A program made the position numbers and the translations under genes. The notes beneath the pieces were generated by a model. That model did not search any database. It saw only the letters and a list, made by a program, of their open reading frames with translations, and was not told the origin of the DNA. This document shows positions 45,961 through 54,836 of a stretch of DNA of 64,000 bases, one piece after another. The stretch's first letter is position 1; every line of letters begins with the position of its first letter. The DNA is from an uncultured Clostridia bacterium (GTDB lineage Bacteria; Bacillota; Clostridia; TANB77; CAG-508). The stretch covers positions 13,937-77,936 of the forward strand of contig CAKPCL010000006.1 in NCBI GenBank assembly GCA_934141605.1, given 5' to 3'.

Positions 45961-46521
45961 TTATGAATTTTTCCCAAAGTCTACTTTTACATTTTTTCTA
46001 GCTTCATCGCTATCTGTTCTGAAGAAATCACGAGGTTTGAAGTTAAAAATATTTGCGATTATATTTGAAGGGAAAATTTGTAACTTTTCATTATATATTG
46101 TTACTGAATCATTGTAGAATTGTCTAGAAAAAGAAATTTTATTTTCTGTATTTCTTAATTCTTCAGATAATTCTGAAAAGTTTTGATTTGCTTTTAATTC
46201 TGGATAATTTTCAGAAACTGCCATTATTGTTTTTAATGCACTTGAAAGTTGATTATCTAATTCTGCTTTTTCAGAAACAGTTTGAGCATTTGCCCATGAA
46301 GTTCTTAATTGTGTAACTTTTTCAAAAGTATCTGATTCATGTGCTGCATATCCTTTTACAGTTTCAACAAAATTTGGAATTAAATCAAATCTTCTTTGTA
46401 GTTGTACATCGATTTGACTCCAAGCATTATCTACTTTTACTCTAGAAGATACTAATCCATTGTACATTGATATTATAGCAAGTACTATAATAACTACTAT
46501 TGCTAATATAATAAATCCCAT
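45961..46521 (-). CDS. LemA family protein
   Basis: A 186-residue protein: one N-terminal membrane helix (FIILAIVVIIVLAIISMYNGLV), then a long helical bundle with the family motif VKVDNAWSQIDVQLQRRFDLIPNFVETVKGYAAHE and the C-terminal FKPRDFFRTD. Its function is not established; it is often paired with HtpX. The start at 46521 follows AAAGGAGG; the longer frame from 46590 has no support. Confidence 0.92.
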   Translation of the reverse strand: MGFIILAIVVIIVLAIISMYNGLVSSRVKVDNAWSQIDVQLQRRFDLIPNFVETVKGYAAHESDTFEKVTQLRTSWANAQTVSEKAELDNQLSSALKTIMAVSENYPELKANQNFSELSEELRNTENKISFSRQFYNDSVTIYNEKLQIFPSNIIANIFNFKPRDFFRTDSDEARKNVKVDFGKNS

Positions 46522-46616
46522 AATTGTTCCTCCTTTATTATTATATACATTATATAAATAGATAATAACATAAAAATTAATTTTTAACAATAGTTTTTTA
46601 AATTTCTACAAAAAGT

Positions 46617-46650
46617 TCATAAAAAATTCATAAAAAATTCATAAAAAAAT
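46617..46650 (+). repeat. Tandem TTCATAAAAAA repeats
   Basis: Three copies of an 11-bp unit (TTCATAAAAAA) in the lemA/G5-3D intergenic region. A related pair occurs near 50493 before rpoB. The A-tracts could bend DNA upstream of promoters. Confidence 0.55.
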
Positions 46651-46718
46651 ATGTACTATTTTCAGTACTTACAGTATATAATATAATGAAGTACTTATAT
46701 CCGTAGGCTTGGACAAAT

Positions 46719-46747
46719 TTGACAAATATAATAAAAAGTAGTATAAT
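46719..46747 (+). promoter_or_regulatory. Consensus SigA promoter of the G5-3D gene
   Basis: TTGACA (46719-46724), a 17-nt spacer and TATAAT (46742-46747): both hexamers perfect. The leader is under 30 bases. Confidence 0.85.
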
Positions 46748-46781
46748 TGAAAGTGATGCCAAAAGGAGGTATTATAAATTT

Positions 46782-47726
46782 ATGAAAAATGAAGAAAAAG
46801 CTTCAATTTCTATTATGAAAATCATATGCGTAAGTATAATATTAATATTGATATCAGGAATAGGCGTTATGGCAGCTAGTACAAACTTAAAAGATGTTAA
46901 AATAGTATTACAAAATGGATATGAATTAACAATTGTAACAGCTAAAACAAATGTAAGTGAAGTATTAGACGAAAATAACATAACATTAAATGAAAATCAA
47001 AAAACAATACCAGACTTAAATGAAGAAATAACAGCAGGAACTATTATAAAGATAGTTGATAAAACATATAACGAAGTTCAAATAGCTAAAGTTTCTGAAG
47101 AAGGTGTACAAACAACATTAAATGAATTATTAAATAATTATGCACCAATTACAGAAAAAATAGTTACAGAACAAGTTGAAATACCATATGAAACAATAAC
47201 AAAAAATACAGCAGGTACAACAACAGGAACAACAAATAAAATAGTACAACAAGGTAGAAATGGCTTAAAAGAAGTTACATACAAAATTAAATATCAAAAC
47301 GAAGTAGAAATTGAAAAAATAGAATTATCTGAAAAGATAATTAAAGAACCAGTAAACAAGATAGTACAAGTAAACAAAGCAATAACATCAAGATCAGGAA
47401 CAACATCAAGAACAACACCAAGTACAACAGTATCATCAAATGCAAATGGGCAAATATATAAAATAACAGCATATTGTTCATGTGCTAAATGTTGTGGTAA
47501 AACTAACGGAATTACTGCAATGGGAACAAAAGCAACAGCAGGAAGAACAGTTGCAGCATCTTCTAAATTTGCATTTGGAACTAAACTAAATATAAATGGA
47601 AGCACTTATGTTGTTGAAGATAGAGGTGGAGCTATAACTGGAAATAAAATAGACATATATGTTAATTCACATGCAGAAGCGTTAGCTTGGGGTGTAAGAT
47701 ACTTACCAGTAAGTGTAATTAATTAG
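46782..47726 (+). CDS. Secreted or anchored G5 and 3D domain protein (YabE/Rpf2-like)
   Basis: The protein has about 314 residues: one N-terminal helix or signal (IMKIICVSIILILISGIGVMA), DUF348 units (VKIVLQNGYELTIVTAKTNVSEVL), a G5 domain (TEQVEIPYETITKN...VQQGRNGLKEVTYKIKYQNEVE), a Ser/Thr linker and a C-terminal 3D domain (TAYCSCAKCCGKTNGITAMGTKA...VEDRGGAITGNKIDIYVNSHAEA). The three conserved aspartates of 3D are present, so it may be a lytic transglycosylase-like wall enzyme, as in YabE and resuscitation factors. The ATG at 46782 has GGAGG upstream; the longer frame starts inside the promoter. Confidence 0.88.
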   Translation: MKNEEKASISIMKIICVSIILILISGIGVMAASTNLKDVKIVLQNGYELTIVTAKTNVSEVLDENNITLNENQKTIPDLNEEITAGTIIKIVDKTYNEVQIAKVSEEGVQTTLNELLNNYAPITEKIVTEQVEIPYETITKNTAGTTTGTTNKIVQQGRNGLKEVTYKIKYQNEVEIEKIELSEKIIKEPVNKIVQVNKAITSRSGTTSRTTPSTTVSSNANGQIYKITAYCSCAKCCGKTNGITAMGTKATAGRTVAASSKFAFGTKLNINGSTYVVEDRGGAITGNKIDIYVNSHAEALAWGVRYLPVSVIN

Positions 47727-47748
47727 TAGTATATGATTTTAAAATAAG

Positions 47749-47778
47749 AAGAATTCCAATTAGAGGAATTCTTTTTTT
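47749..47778 (+). terminator. Terminator after the G5-3D gene
   Basis: A 9-bp stem (AAGAATTCC / GGAATTCTT), 7-nt loop and T-run. Confidence 0.8.
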
Positions 47779-47835
47779 ATAGTTTTATAGTTAGCTATTT
47801 AAGTCAGGAAGTTTAAGCCTAGCTTTTTAAGAGTA

Positions 47836-47864
47836 TTGCTATTTTTATCAAAATGTAGTAAAAT
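47836..47864 (+). promoter_or_regulatory. SigA promoter of the exonuclease III gene
   Basis: TTGCTA (47836-47841), a 17-nt spacer and TAAAAT (47859-47864), about 30 bases before the start codon. Confidence 0.6.
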
Positions 47865-47896
47865 AAAGATATATTTTAATGAGAGGAAATAAAATT

Positions 47897-48709
47897 ATGA
47901 AACTAATATCTTGGAATGTAAATGGGATAAGAGCATGCCTAGTAAAAGGCTTTGCAGATTTTTTCAAAAAAATTGATGCAGACATATTTTGTATCCAAGA
48001 AACAAAATGCCAACCGGGGCAAGTTGAATTAGAGTTTGAAGGTTATACAAGTTATTGGAATAGTGCAGAAAAAAAGGGATATTCTGGAACAGCTATTTTC
48101 ACAAAAGCAAAACCACAAAGTGTAACATATGGAATTGGAATAGAGGAACATGACAAAGAAGGAAGAGTAATAACCTTAGAATATGAAGATTTTTATATGG
48201 TAAATATATACACACCAAACTCTAAAAGAGAACTAGAAAGACTAGAATATAGACAGATTTGGGAAGATGAAATAAGAAAATACTTATTAAAACTAAATGA
48301 AACCAAACCAGTTATAATGTGTGGAGACTTAAATGTAGCACATAAAGAAATAGACCTAAAAAATCCAAAAACAAACAGAAGAAATGCAGGATTTACAGAT
48401 GAAGAAAGAAATAAAATGACTGAATTGCTAGAAGCAGGATTTGTAGACACTTTTAGATACTTATATCCAAACAAAGAAAATTCATATAGCTGGTGGTCAT
48501 ATATGGGGCATGCAAGAGAAAAAAATGTTGGCTGGAGAATAGATTATTTTATAGTATCTAAATCAATAGAAGATAAAATAATAGAAGCTAGCATATATCC
48601 AGAAGTTATGGGAAGCGACCATTGTCCAGTGGGATTAAATGTCCAAATGGGACGGTTCTATTTGGACAAAATAATGAGAGGAGATAATATTAAAATATGG
48701 AAGAAATAA
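47897..48709 (+). CDS. xth: Exodeoxyribonuclease III, with REP-derived C-terminal tail
   Basis: This is a 270-residue AP endonuclease/3'-exonuclease for base excision repair. The motifs are LISWNVNGIRA, CIQETKCQPGQVE, YSGTAIFTK, CGDLNVAHKEIDL and MGSDHCPVGL. Family members normally stop soon after SDHCPV; here the frame continues about 20 residues through a REP-like repeat (GLNVQMGRFYLDK...KIWKK) and overlaps the next gene by 13 bases. The tail includes an in-frame CGG (48653-48655). The ATG at 47897 is used because MKLISW is the family start. Confidence 0.92.
   Translation: MKLISWNVNGIRACLVKGFADFFKKIDADIFCIQETKCQPGQVELEFEGYTSYWNSAEKKGYSGTAIFTKAKPQSVTYGIGIEEHDKEGRVITLEYEDFYMVNIYTPNSKRELERLEYRQIWEDEIRKYLLKLNETKPVIMCGDLNVAHKEIDLKNPKTNRRNAGFTDEERNKMTELLEAGFVDTFRYLYPNKENSYSWWSYMGHAREKNVGWRIDYFIVSKSIEDKIIEASIYPEVMGSDHCPVGLNVQMGRFYLDKIMRGDNIKIWKK
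48640..48668 (+). repeat. REP-like palindrome, copy 2 (inside the xth 3' end)
   Basis: Arms TGTCCAAA / TTTGGACA around the core TGGGACGGTTCTA. It has the same family core as copies 1, 3 and 4. It is translated as part of the exonuclease tail. Confidence 0.85.
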
Positions 48710-49845
48710 AACAAGGATGGAAAAAAAGAATATCATGGTTATTAATTGCTATAATAGTAGTTATAGTATATAAAATGCTAGATAATTTTTCAAGTATACA
48801 AGCATGGTTTGGAAAGTTATTTACTATATTAAAGCCATTTTTAATAGGTATATTAATAGCGTATATTTTGTTTATTCCATGCCAAAAGATAGAAAATGCA
48901 CTTAAAAAATCAAAATTCAAATTAATATCAAAGAAGGCTAGAGGAATATCAGTTATAACAACATATATAATTTTTGTTACAATTGTAATTATAATAATAA
49001 ATTGCATTTTTCCTATATTAATTGATAGTGTAGTGGAATTGATTAGTAACACGCCAAGTTATTATGAAACATTAGTCAGTAAATATACTGAATTACCAGA
49101 AGATTCAATATTAAAAAGCGATATATTAAAAGAAAAAATGGCAGAATTAACAAATATAGATATAAAACAGTTTTTGACTATTAATAATGAGAAAATTATT
49201 CAATATGTAAAAAATATTATAAATGTTTTTTCAGGAATATTTGATGTATTTGTATCAATAGTAGTATCTGTATATATTTTATTACAAAGAAGTTCAATTG
49301 TAAGAACTTTGAGAAGATTTGCAAGAGGTATGTTTAAAAAGGATACATATGAGACTTTAGACAAATATTTTACAAATGCAAATGAAGTATTTTTTACTTT
49401 TATAACTAGTCAACTGCTTGATGCTGTAATAGTAGGAATTTTAACTACCGTGGCAATGTTGATTATAAAAGTGAAATATGCACCTTTATTAGGATTTATA
49501 ATTGGTTTATTTAATATGATTCCATATATTGGAGCGATAATAGCGGTTGCTTTTGGAATACTTGTAACTTTTATTACAGGAGGTTTTGGAAAGGCATTAG
49601 CAATGGCAATAGTTGTAATTATTTTACAACAAATTGATGCTAATATTATAAATCCTAAAATAATAGGTTCTTCATTAAAAACTAGTCCGTTACTTGTATT
49701 ACTTTCTATTACTATTGGAGGAGCATATTTTGGAATTTTGGGAATGTTTTTAGCAGTACCAATTGCGGTTGTAATAAAAACAATATTAACTGACTTTGTA
49801 GATAGTAGAAATAAAATTAGAGATGAAGAAGAAAAAGAGAATTAA
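48697..49845 (+). CDS. AI-2E family (YdiK/TqsA-type) membrane permease
   Basis: This 382-residue membrane protein has about eight helices and a soluble loop (residues about 120-165). The C-terminal signature GFIIGLFNMIPYIGAIIAVAFGI and QQIDANIINPKIIGSSLKTSPLLVLLSI marks the AI-2E/PerM family. Substrates differ within the family and include autoinducer-2 export and sodium/proton exchange, so none is assigned. GAGGAG precedes the ATG; the gene overlaps the end of xth. Confidence 0.88.
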   Translation: MEEIKQGWKKRISWLLIAIIVVIVYKMLDNFSSIQAWFGKLFTILKPFLIGILIAYILFIPCQKIENALKKSKFKLISKKARGISVITTYIIFVTIVIIIINCIFPILIDSVVELISNTPSYYETLVSKYTELPEDSILKSDILKEKMAELTNIDIKQFLTINNEKIIQYVKNIINVFSGIFDVFVSIVVSVYILLQRSSIVRTLRRFARGMFKKDTYETLDKYFTNANEVFFTFITSQLLDAVIVGILTTVAMLIIKVKYAPLLGFIIGLFNMIPYIGAIIAVAFGILVTFITGGFGKALAMAIVVIILQQIDANIINPKIIGSSLKTSPLLVLLSITIGGAYFGILGMFLAVPIAVVIKTILTDFVDSRNKIRDEEEKEN

Positions 49846-49869
49846 GGAGATACCTTAATTCTTCTTTTT
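49838..49869. terminator. Bidirectional terminator
   Basis: A perfect 10-bp stem (AGAATTAAGG / CCTTAATTCT) with an AGATA loop. A T-rich run follows on the plus strand. It overlaps the ends of both convergent genes. Confidence 0.8.
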
Positions 49870-50415
49870 TGTTTTAATAATAGATATTACAACAATAATT
49901 AGTATTACTGCAATAAGTGCAAATAAACCTGGCCAACCTAGAACTGCAACAAATTTGCTACCTAAAGACATTATAATACCAGCTAATAAAACACCAAGAG
50001 TTACAGCTGTTATACTAGTTTTAAAATCAAGATTTAAAAAACTAGCAGCTAATGTTCCAGTCCAGGCACCTGTTCCAGGAAGTGGAATTCCTACAAAAAG
50101 AAGTAAAGCAAAAAATATACCTTTATTTCCAGCTGCTTTTTTCAATTTTTCTCCACCTTTTTCACCTTTTTCTAAGCACCATGTGAAGAATTTTCCAATA
50201 ATTTTTTTATCTTTTCCCCACTCAAGGACTTTTCTAGCAAATAAATAAATAATTGGAACTGGAAGTATATTTCCTATAATTGCTATTGGATAGTACAAAA
50301 AAATATTTAATCCTAAACTTTCTGCAATAGGTATAGCACCTCTTAACTCAACTATTGGTACCATACTAATTAAAAAAACTAATAAATATTTCACTAAAAT
50401 TGGTAAACTTGCCAT
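49855..50415 (-). CDS. Small multi-drug export protein (COG2426 type)
   Basis: A 186-residue membrane protein with five or six helices. The family signature is VELRGAIPIAESLGLNIFLYY, LLFVGIPLPGTGAWTGTLAASFLNL and TLGVLLAGIIMSLGS. The COG is called putative small multidrug export protein, but the activity is poorly supported. It is convergent with the AI-2E permease and divergent from rpoB. Confidence 0.85.
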   Translation of the reverse strand: MASLPILVKYLLVFLISMVPIVELRGAIPIAESLGLNIFLYYPIAIIGNILPVPIIYLFARKVLEWGKDKKIIGKFFTWCLEKGEKGGEKLKKAAGNKGIFFALLLFVGIPLPGTGAWTGTLAASFLNLDFKTSITAVTLGVLLAGIIMSLGSKFVAVLGWPGLFALIAVILIIVVISIIKTKKKN

Positions 50416-50826
50416 ATTAATAATCCTTTCTATAAAAAATTCATTGTGAACATTTTACTATAAATAAATATAAATGTCTAGTATATAAAAAAATTCATAA
50501 AAAATTCGTTAAAAGCTTGACTTCCGTAATAAAATTGTGTTATTATATAAGATGAATTTATGCCGAAATTTAATATCAAGTAAAATTTAATTCAAAAGAA
50601 TAAAAAATTATAAATTCAAAACAGTTAAAAATTTAAGAAAAGAGGAATTAAATATAGCAAAATTATAACTAATTTAATTTGAAAAGCAGACAAATTAAAT
50701 TGATTATCAAAAGTAACTATATTCTAAGAAGGACTTTTCTTAAAATCAAATAAATTTATTATAAAATTTTAAATTTTATAAAATTCTCTGCTTCCAAAAT
50801 TATTTTTTTTATGAGGAGTGATTTTT
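50416..50826 (+). promoter_or_regulatory. rpoB leader with SigA promoter
   Basis: This 411-bp gene-free stretch holds the rpoB promoter: TTGACT (50517-50522), an 18-nt spacer, TATTAT (50541-50546). It leaves a leader of about 275 bases. The leader is AT-rich and contains a 9-bp AT stem (TTATAAAAT / ATTTTATAA, 50759-50781). No rplJ-rplL genes precede rpoB, and I see no L10-binding leader. Confidence 0.7.
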
Positions 50827-53800
50827 TTGAAAATTAAAGATGTTCAATACGAAAAAGTTTCAAGAAAAGATTTTGCAAAAGTTGGAGACTTTATCGAAAT
50901 GCCAAACTTAATCAAAGTACAAAAAGATTCATATGAATGGTTTGTAAAAGAAGGATTAGGAGAAGTATTAAAAGATATATCACCAATAGAAGATTATTCT
51001 GGAAATCTAGTTCTTGAATTTTTTGACTACTACATGGAAGACAAAACAAAGTATTCAATCGAAGAAGCAAAAGAAAGAGATGCAACATATTCAACAAGAT
51101 TGCATGTTAAAGTTCGTTTAATTAATCGTGAAACAGGAGAAATTAAAGAACAAGAAATTTATTTAGGTGATTTCCCACTAATGACAGATAGTGGTACATT
51201 TATAATAAATGGTGCAGAAAGAGTTGTTGTAAGCCAATTAGTGCGTTCACCAGGTTGTTACTATGCAGAAGAATTTGACACAAAAACAGGAAAAAGAACA
51301 TATACATCAACAGTTATGCCATTAAGAGGAGCATGGCTAGAATACGAAACAGATGGAAATGATATTTTCTATGTTCGTGTTGATAGAACAAGAAAAGTTC
51401 CTGTAACAACACTTTTAAGAGCTATAGGAATAGTTTCAGATGATCAAATAAGAGATTTATTTGGTGATGAAGAATTATTAACTGCAACAATTTCAAAAGA
51501 TACAATTAAAACTCAAGAAGAAGCGTTAATTGAAATTTATAAGAAATTAAGACCGGGAGAACTTCCAACAGTTGATGCAGCAAGAAATTTATTTGATGGA
51601 TTATTCTATGATAATAGAAGATATGATTTAGCAAAAGTTGGTAGATATAAATTTGACCAAAAATTAGATTTAGCAACAAGAATTACAGGAAAAATAGCAG
51701 CTAAAGACATAATGGATAGTGAAACAGGCGAAGTTTTTGTACAAGCAGGAGAAGTTATAACAGAAGAAGTAGCTAGAAATATCAAAAATTCAGGAATAAA
51801 CATAGTAGATATAACAGTTGGAGAAAAAACAGTAAGAGTTATAGGAAATGGAACAGTTGATATACATCAAGTTTTACCTACAGTTGACTTAAGTTCTTTA
51901 AATATTAAAGAAGAAGTAAACTATCAAATATTAAAAAATATAATTGATAATACTGATGAAAAAGATTTAGTAAAAGTAATAGAACAAAGAATAGAAGAAT
52001 TAATACCAAAACATATAACAACAGAAGATATGATTGCATCTATTAGTTATTTATTAAACTTATCACATGGTGTTGGAAATGTTGATGATATAGACCACTT
52101 ATCAAATCGTAGAATTAGATGTGTTGGTGAATTATTACAAAATCAATTTAGAATTGGTTTAACAAGACTTGAAAGAGTTGTAAGAGAAAGAATGACAATT
52201 CAAGACTTAGATGTTGTAACACCACAAACATTAATTAACACAAAACCAATTACATCATCAATAAGAGAATTCTTTGGAAGTTCACAATTATCACAATTTA
52301 TGGACCAAACAAACCCACTTTCAGAATTAACACATAAAAGAAGAATTTCTGCTTTAGGACCTGGAGGTCTTACAAGAGAAAGAGCTGGATTTGAGGTTAG
52401 AGATGTTCACTACACACACTATGGTAGATTATGCCCAATAGAATCACCAGAAGGACCAAACATTGGACTTATATCAGCACTTTCATCATTTGCAAAAATA
52501 AATGAATATGGATTTATAGAAACACCATATAGAAAAATAGATCCAGAAACACATAGAGCAACAGATGAAGTTGAATATATGAGCGCAGATGTAGAAGATA
52601 ATTACATAATTGCTCAAGCATCTGAACCAATGAACGATAAAGGTGAATTTATTCATGATAGAATTAGAGTTAGATATAGAAATGAAATTATAGAAGTTGA
52701 CAAAGATAGAGTACAATATGTTGATGTATCACCAAAACAATTAGTTTCTATAGCAGCAGCAATGATTCCGTTCTTAGAACATGATGATGCTAAGAGATCT
52801 CTAATGGGAGCAAACATGCAAAGACAAGCTGTTCCATTAATGATTACAGAAAGACCAATAGTTGGTACAGGTATTGAATATAGAGCAGCTAAAGATTCTG
52901 GAATACTAATTTTAGCAGAAGATGACGGAGTAGTTGAAAGAGTTACAGGAGATGCTATTACAGTAAAATACAATAATGGAAAAACCGTTGTACATAAATT
53001 ACGCAAATTCAAAAGAACAAATGGTGGAACATGTATTAATCAAAGACCAATTGTTAAAGTAGGCGAAATTGTTAAAAAAGGACAAAGCATTGCAGACGGA
53101 CCATCAACTAAAGATGGAGAAATGTCATTAGGTAAAAACTGTTTAGTAGCTTTCTCAACATGGGAAGGATACAACTACGAGGACGCTATTCTTTTAAATG
53201 AAAGACTTGTAAAAGAAGATGTATTTACATCAATCCATATTGAAGAATATGATTGTGAATGTCGTGATACAAAATTAGGACCAGAAGAAATAACAAGAGA
53301 TATTCCAAATGTAGGTGAAGATGTACTAAAAGACTTGGATGAAAATGGAATTATAAGAATTGGTGCTGAAGTTAGACCAGGAGATATATTAGTTGGTAAA
53401 GTTACTCCAAAAGGAGAGACAGAGCTAACAGCAGAAGAAAGATTATTAAGAGCTATCTTTGGTGAAAAAGCTAGAGAAGTTAGAGACACATCATTAAGAG
53501 TACCTCATGGAGAAGCTGGAACAATAGTAGATGTTAAAATATTTACAAGAGATAATTCAGAAGAATTAGGACCTGGAGTAAATCAAATAATTAGATGTTA
53601 TATAGCAACAAAAAGAAAAATATCAGTTGGTGATAAAATGGCCGGACGTCATGGTAACAAAGGTGTTATTTCAAGAGTATTACCAGAAGAAGATATGCCA
53701 TTCTTACCAGATGGTACACCAATAGACATTTTACTTAACCCATTAGGACTACCATCACGTATGAACTTAGGACAAATCCTAGAAGTTCACTTAGGTGGAG

Positions 53801-54582
53801 CCGCTAAAGCATTAGGATGGCACGTATCAACACCAGTATTTGATGGAGCGACACAAGAAGATGTTGAAGAATTGCTACAACAAGCAGGTATGAGTCCAGA
53901 TGGTAAATCAATTCTATATGATGGTAGAACTGGTGATCCATTTGATAAACCAATTACAGTTGGTGTAATGTACATGTTAAAACTACATCACTTAGTAGAT
54001 GATAAAATACATGCTCGTTCAACTGGACCATACTCATTAGTTACACAACAACCTCTTGGTGGTAAAGCACAATTTGGTGGACAACGTTTTGGAGAAATGG
54101 AAGTTTGGGCATTAGAGGCATATGGTGCAGCATATACACTACAAGAAATGTTAACAGTTAAATCTGATGATGTTGTAGGTAGAGTTAAGACATATGAAGC
54201 TATTGTTAAAGGTGAAAATATTCCTGAACCAGGAGTACCAGAAAGCTTTAAAGTTCTTGTTAAAGAATTACAATCTTTAGGATTAGATGTTCGTCTATAT
54301 TCAGAAGATAACAAAGAACTTGAATTAAAAGAAAATATTGAAGACGGAATAGAATATGATCCAGAAAAAGATAAAAAATATTTATCAGAAGAAGAAATTG
54401 TAGCTGAAGATGATTTATCAGATGGTTATGGTGAAGAACTTGAAGATGATGCAATGCTAGATGAAGATGAACCAGAAGATAGTGATGAACTTTTTGATGA
54501 TTTAGATGATGAAGATGATGAGGCTATTTTTGATAGTGATTTAGCTAATGATAATATTGATAATGATGATGACTTAATATAA
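50827..54582 (+). CDS. rpoB: DNA-directed RNA polymerase beta subunit
   Basis: This is a 1251-residue core polymerase subunit. Landmarks are VSRKDFAKVGDFIEMPNLIKVQKDSYEWF at the start, the rifampicin region (FFGSSQLSQFMDQTNPLSELTHKRRISALGPGGLTRERAGFEVRDVH), GNKGVISRVLPEEDMPFLPDGTPIDILLNPLG, and GGKAQFGGQRFGEMEVWALEAYGAAYTLQEML. The rifampicin pocket shows the usual sensitive residues (Q, D, H, S). The C-terminus ends in an acidic tail of about 80 residues rich in Asp and Glu. TTG at 50827 after GAGGAG is preferred to the GTG at 50818, which overlaps that site. Confidence 0.97.
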   Translation: MKIKDVQYEKVSRKDFAKVGDFIEMPNLIKVQKDSYEWFVKEGLGEVLKDISPIEDYSGNLVLEFFDYYMEDKTKYSIEEAKERDATYSTRLHVKVRLINRETGEIKEQEIYLGDFPLMTDSGTFIINGAERVVVSQLVRSPGCYYAEEFDTKTGKRTYTSTVMPLRGAWLEYETDGNDIFYVRVDRTRKVPVTTLLRAIGIVSDDQIRDLFGDEELLTATISKDTIKTQEEALIEIYKKLRPGELPTVDAARNLFDGLFYDNRRYDLAKVGRYKFDQKLDLATRITGKIAAKDIMDSETGEVFVQAGEVITEEVARNIKNSGINIVDITVGEKTVRVIGNGTVDIHQVLPTVDLSSLNIKEEVNYQILKNIIDNTDEKDLVKVIEQRIEELIPKHITTEDMIASISYLLNLSHGVGNVDDIDHLSNRRIRCVGELLQNQFRIGLTRLERVVRERMTIQDLDVVTPQTLINTKPITSSIREFFGSSQLSQFMDQTNPLSELTHKRRISALGPGGLTRERAGFEVRDVHYTHYGRLCPIESPEGPNIGLISALSSFAKINEYGFIETPYRKIDPETHRATDEVEYMSADVEDNYIIAQASEPMNDKGEFIHDRIRVRYRNEIIEVDKDRVQYVDVSPKQLVSIAAAMIPFLEHDDAKRSLMGANMQRQAVPLMITERPIVGTGIEYRAAKDSGILILAEDDGVVERVTGDAITVKYNNGKTVVHKLRKFKRTNGGTCINQRPIVKVGEIVKKGQSIADGPSTKDGEMSLGKNCLVAFSTWEGYNYEDAILLNERLVKEDVFTSIHIEEYDCECRDTKLGPEEITRDIPNVGEDVLKDLDENGIIRIGAEVRPGDILVGKVTPKGETELTAEERLLRAIFGEKAREVRDTSLRVPHGEAGTIVDVKIFTRDNSEELGPGVNQIIRCYIATKRKISVGDKMAGRHGNKGVISRVLPEEDMPFLPDGTPIDILLNPLGLPSRMNLGQILEVHLGGAAKALGWHVSTPVFDGATQEDVEELLQQAGMSPDGKSILYDGRTGDPFDKPITVGVMYMLKLHHLVDDKIHARSTGPYSLVTQQPLGGKAQFGGQRFGEMEVWALEAYGAAYTLQEMLTVKSDDVVGRVKTYEAIVKGENIPEPGVPESFKVLVKELQSLGLDVRLYSEDNKELELKENIEDGIEYDPEKDKKYLSEEEIVAEDDLSDGYGEELEDDAMLDEDEPEDSDELFDDLDDEDDEAIFDSDLANDNIDNDDDLI

Positions 54583-54584
54583 GA

Positions 54585-54646
54585 ATACAAAATACTAAAG
54601 TATTTTGTATACTGGGATTGTTAAGATTTATCTGTTACAATCCCAG
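54585..54646 (+). terminator. Two hairpins after rpoB
   Basis: A 12-bp stem (ATACAAAATACT / AGTATTTTGTAT, loop AA, 54585-54610) is followed by a 10-bp stem (CTGGGATTGT / ACAATCCCAG, 54612-54646). Neither has a long T-run, so they may be attenuators or processing sites rather than full terminators. Confidence 0.6.
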
Positions 54647-54657
54647 CAAATTTAATA

Positions 54658-54731
54658 AATCGTAAAAAGCAAAAAATCGACAGAAAGATATTGCACCAGC
54701 GGTGGTTAGAATTTTAAACTGTTTTACGATT
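54658..54731. repeat. Inverted repeat between rpoB and rpoC
   Basis: Ten-base arms AATCGTAAAA (54658-54667) and TTTTACGATT (54722-54731) enclose 54 bases that include CACCAGCGGTGG, itself a small palindrome. It could be a structured leader for rpoC or a small inserted element. Confidence 0.5.
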
Positions 54732-54782
54732 ACCCATAAAACCAGGTGGGAATTCTTTTTGGGCAGTAATAAAATCTCAAAA

Positions 54783-54811
54783 TGTCCAAACAGAACCGTC
54801 CCAAATGGACA
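54783..54811 (+). repeat. REP-like palindrome, copy 3 (before rpoC)
   Basis: Arms TGTCCA / TGGACA around AACAGAACCGTCCCAAA. It has the same orientation as copy 1. It lies 13 bases before the AGGGGG ribosome site of rpoC. Confidence 0.8.
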
Positions 54812-54836
54812 AAAAAATATTATAGGGGGAAAAATA

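Noticed and set aside
53175..53489. Antisense open frames inside rpoB
   Set aside because: They mirror highly conserved rpoB codons and have no start signal or family match.
54702..54836. N-terminal extension of RpoC
   Set aside because: The extra residues read through an inverted repeat and a REP-like palindrome; the family start is at GTG 54837 with AGGGGG upstream.
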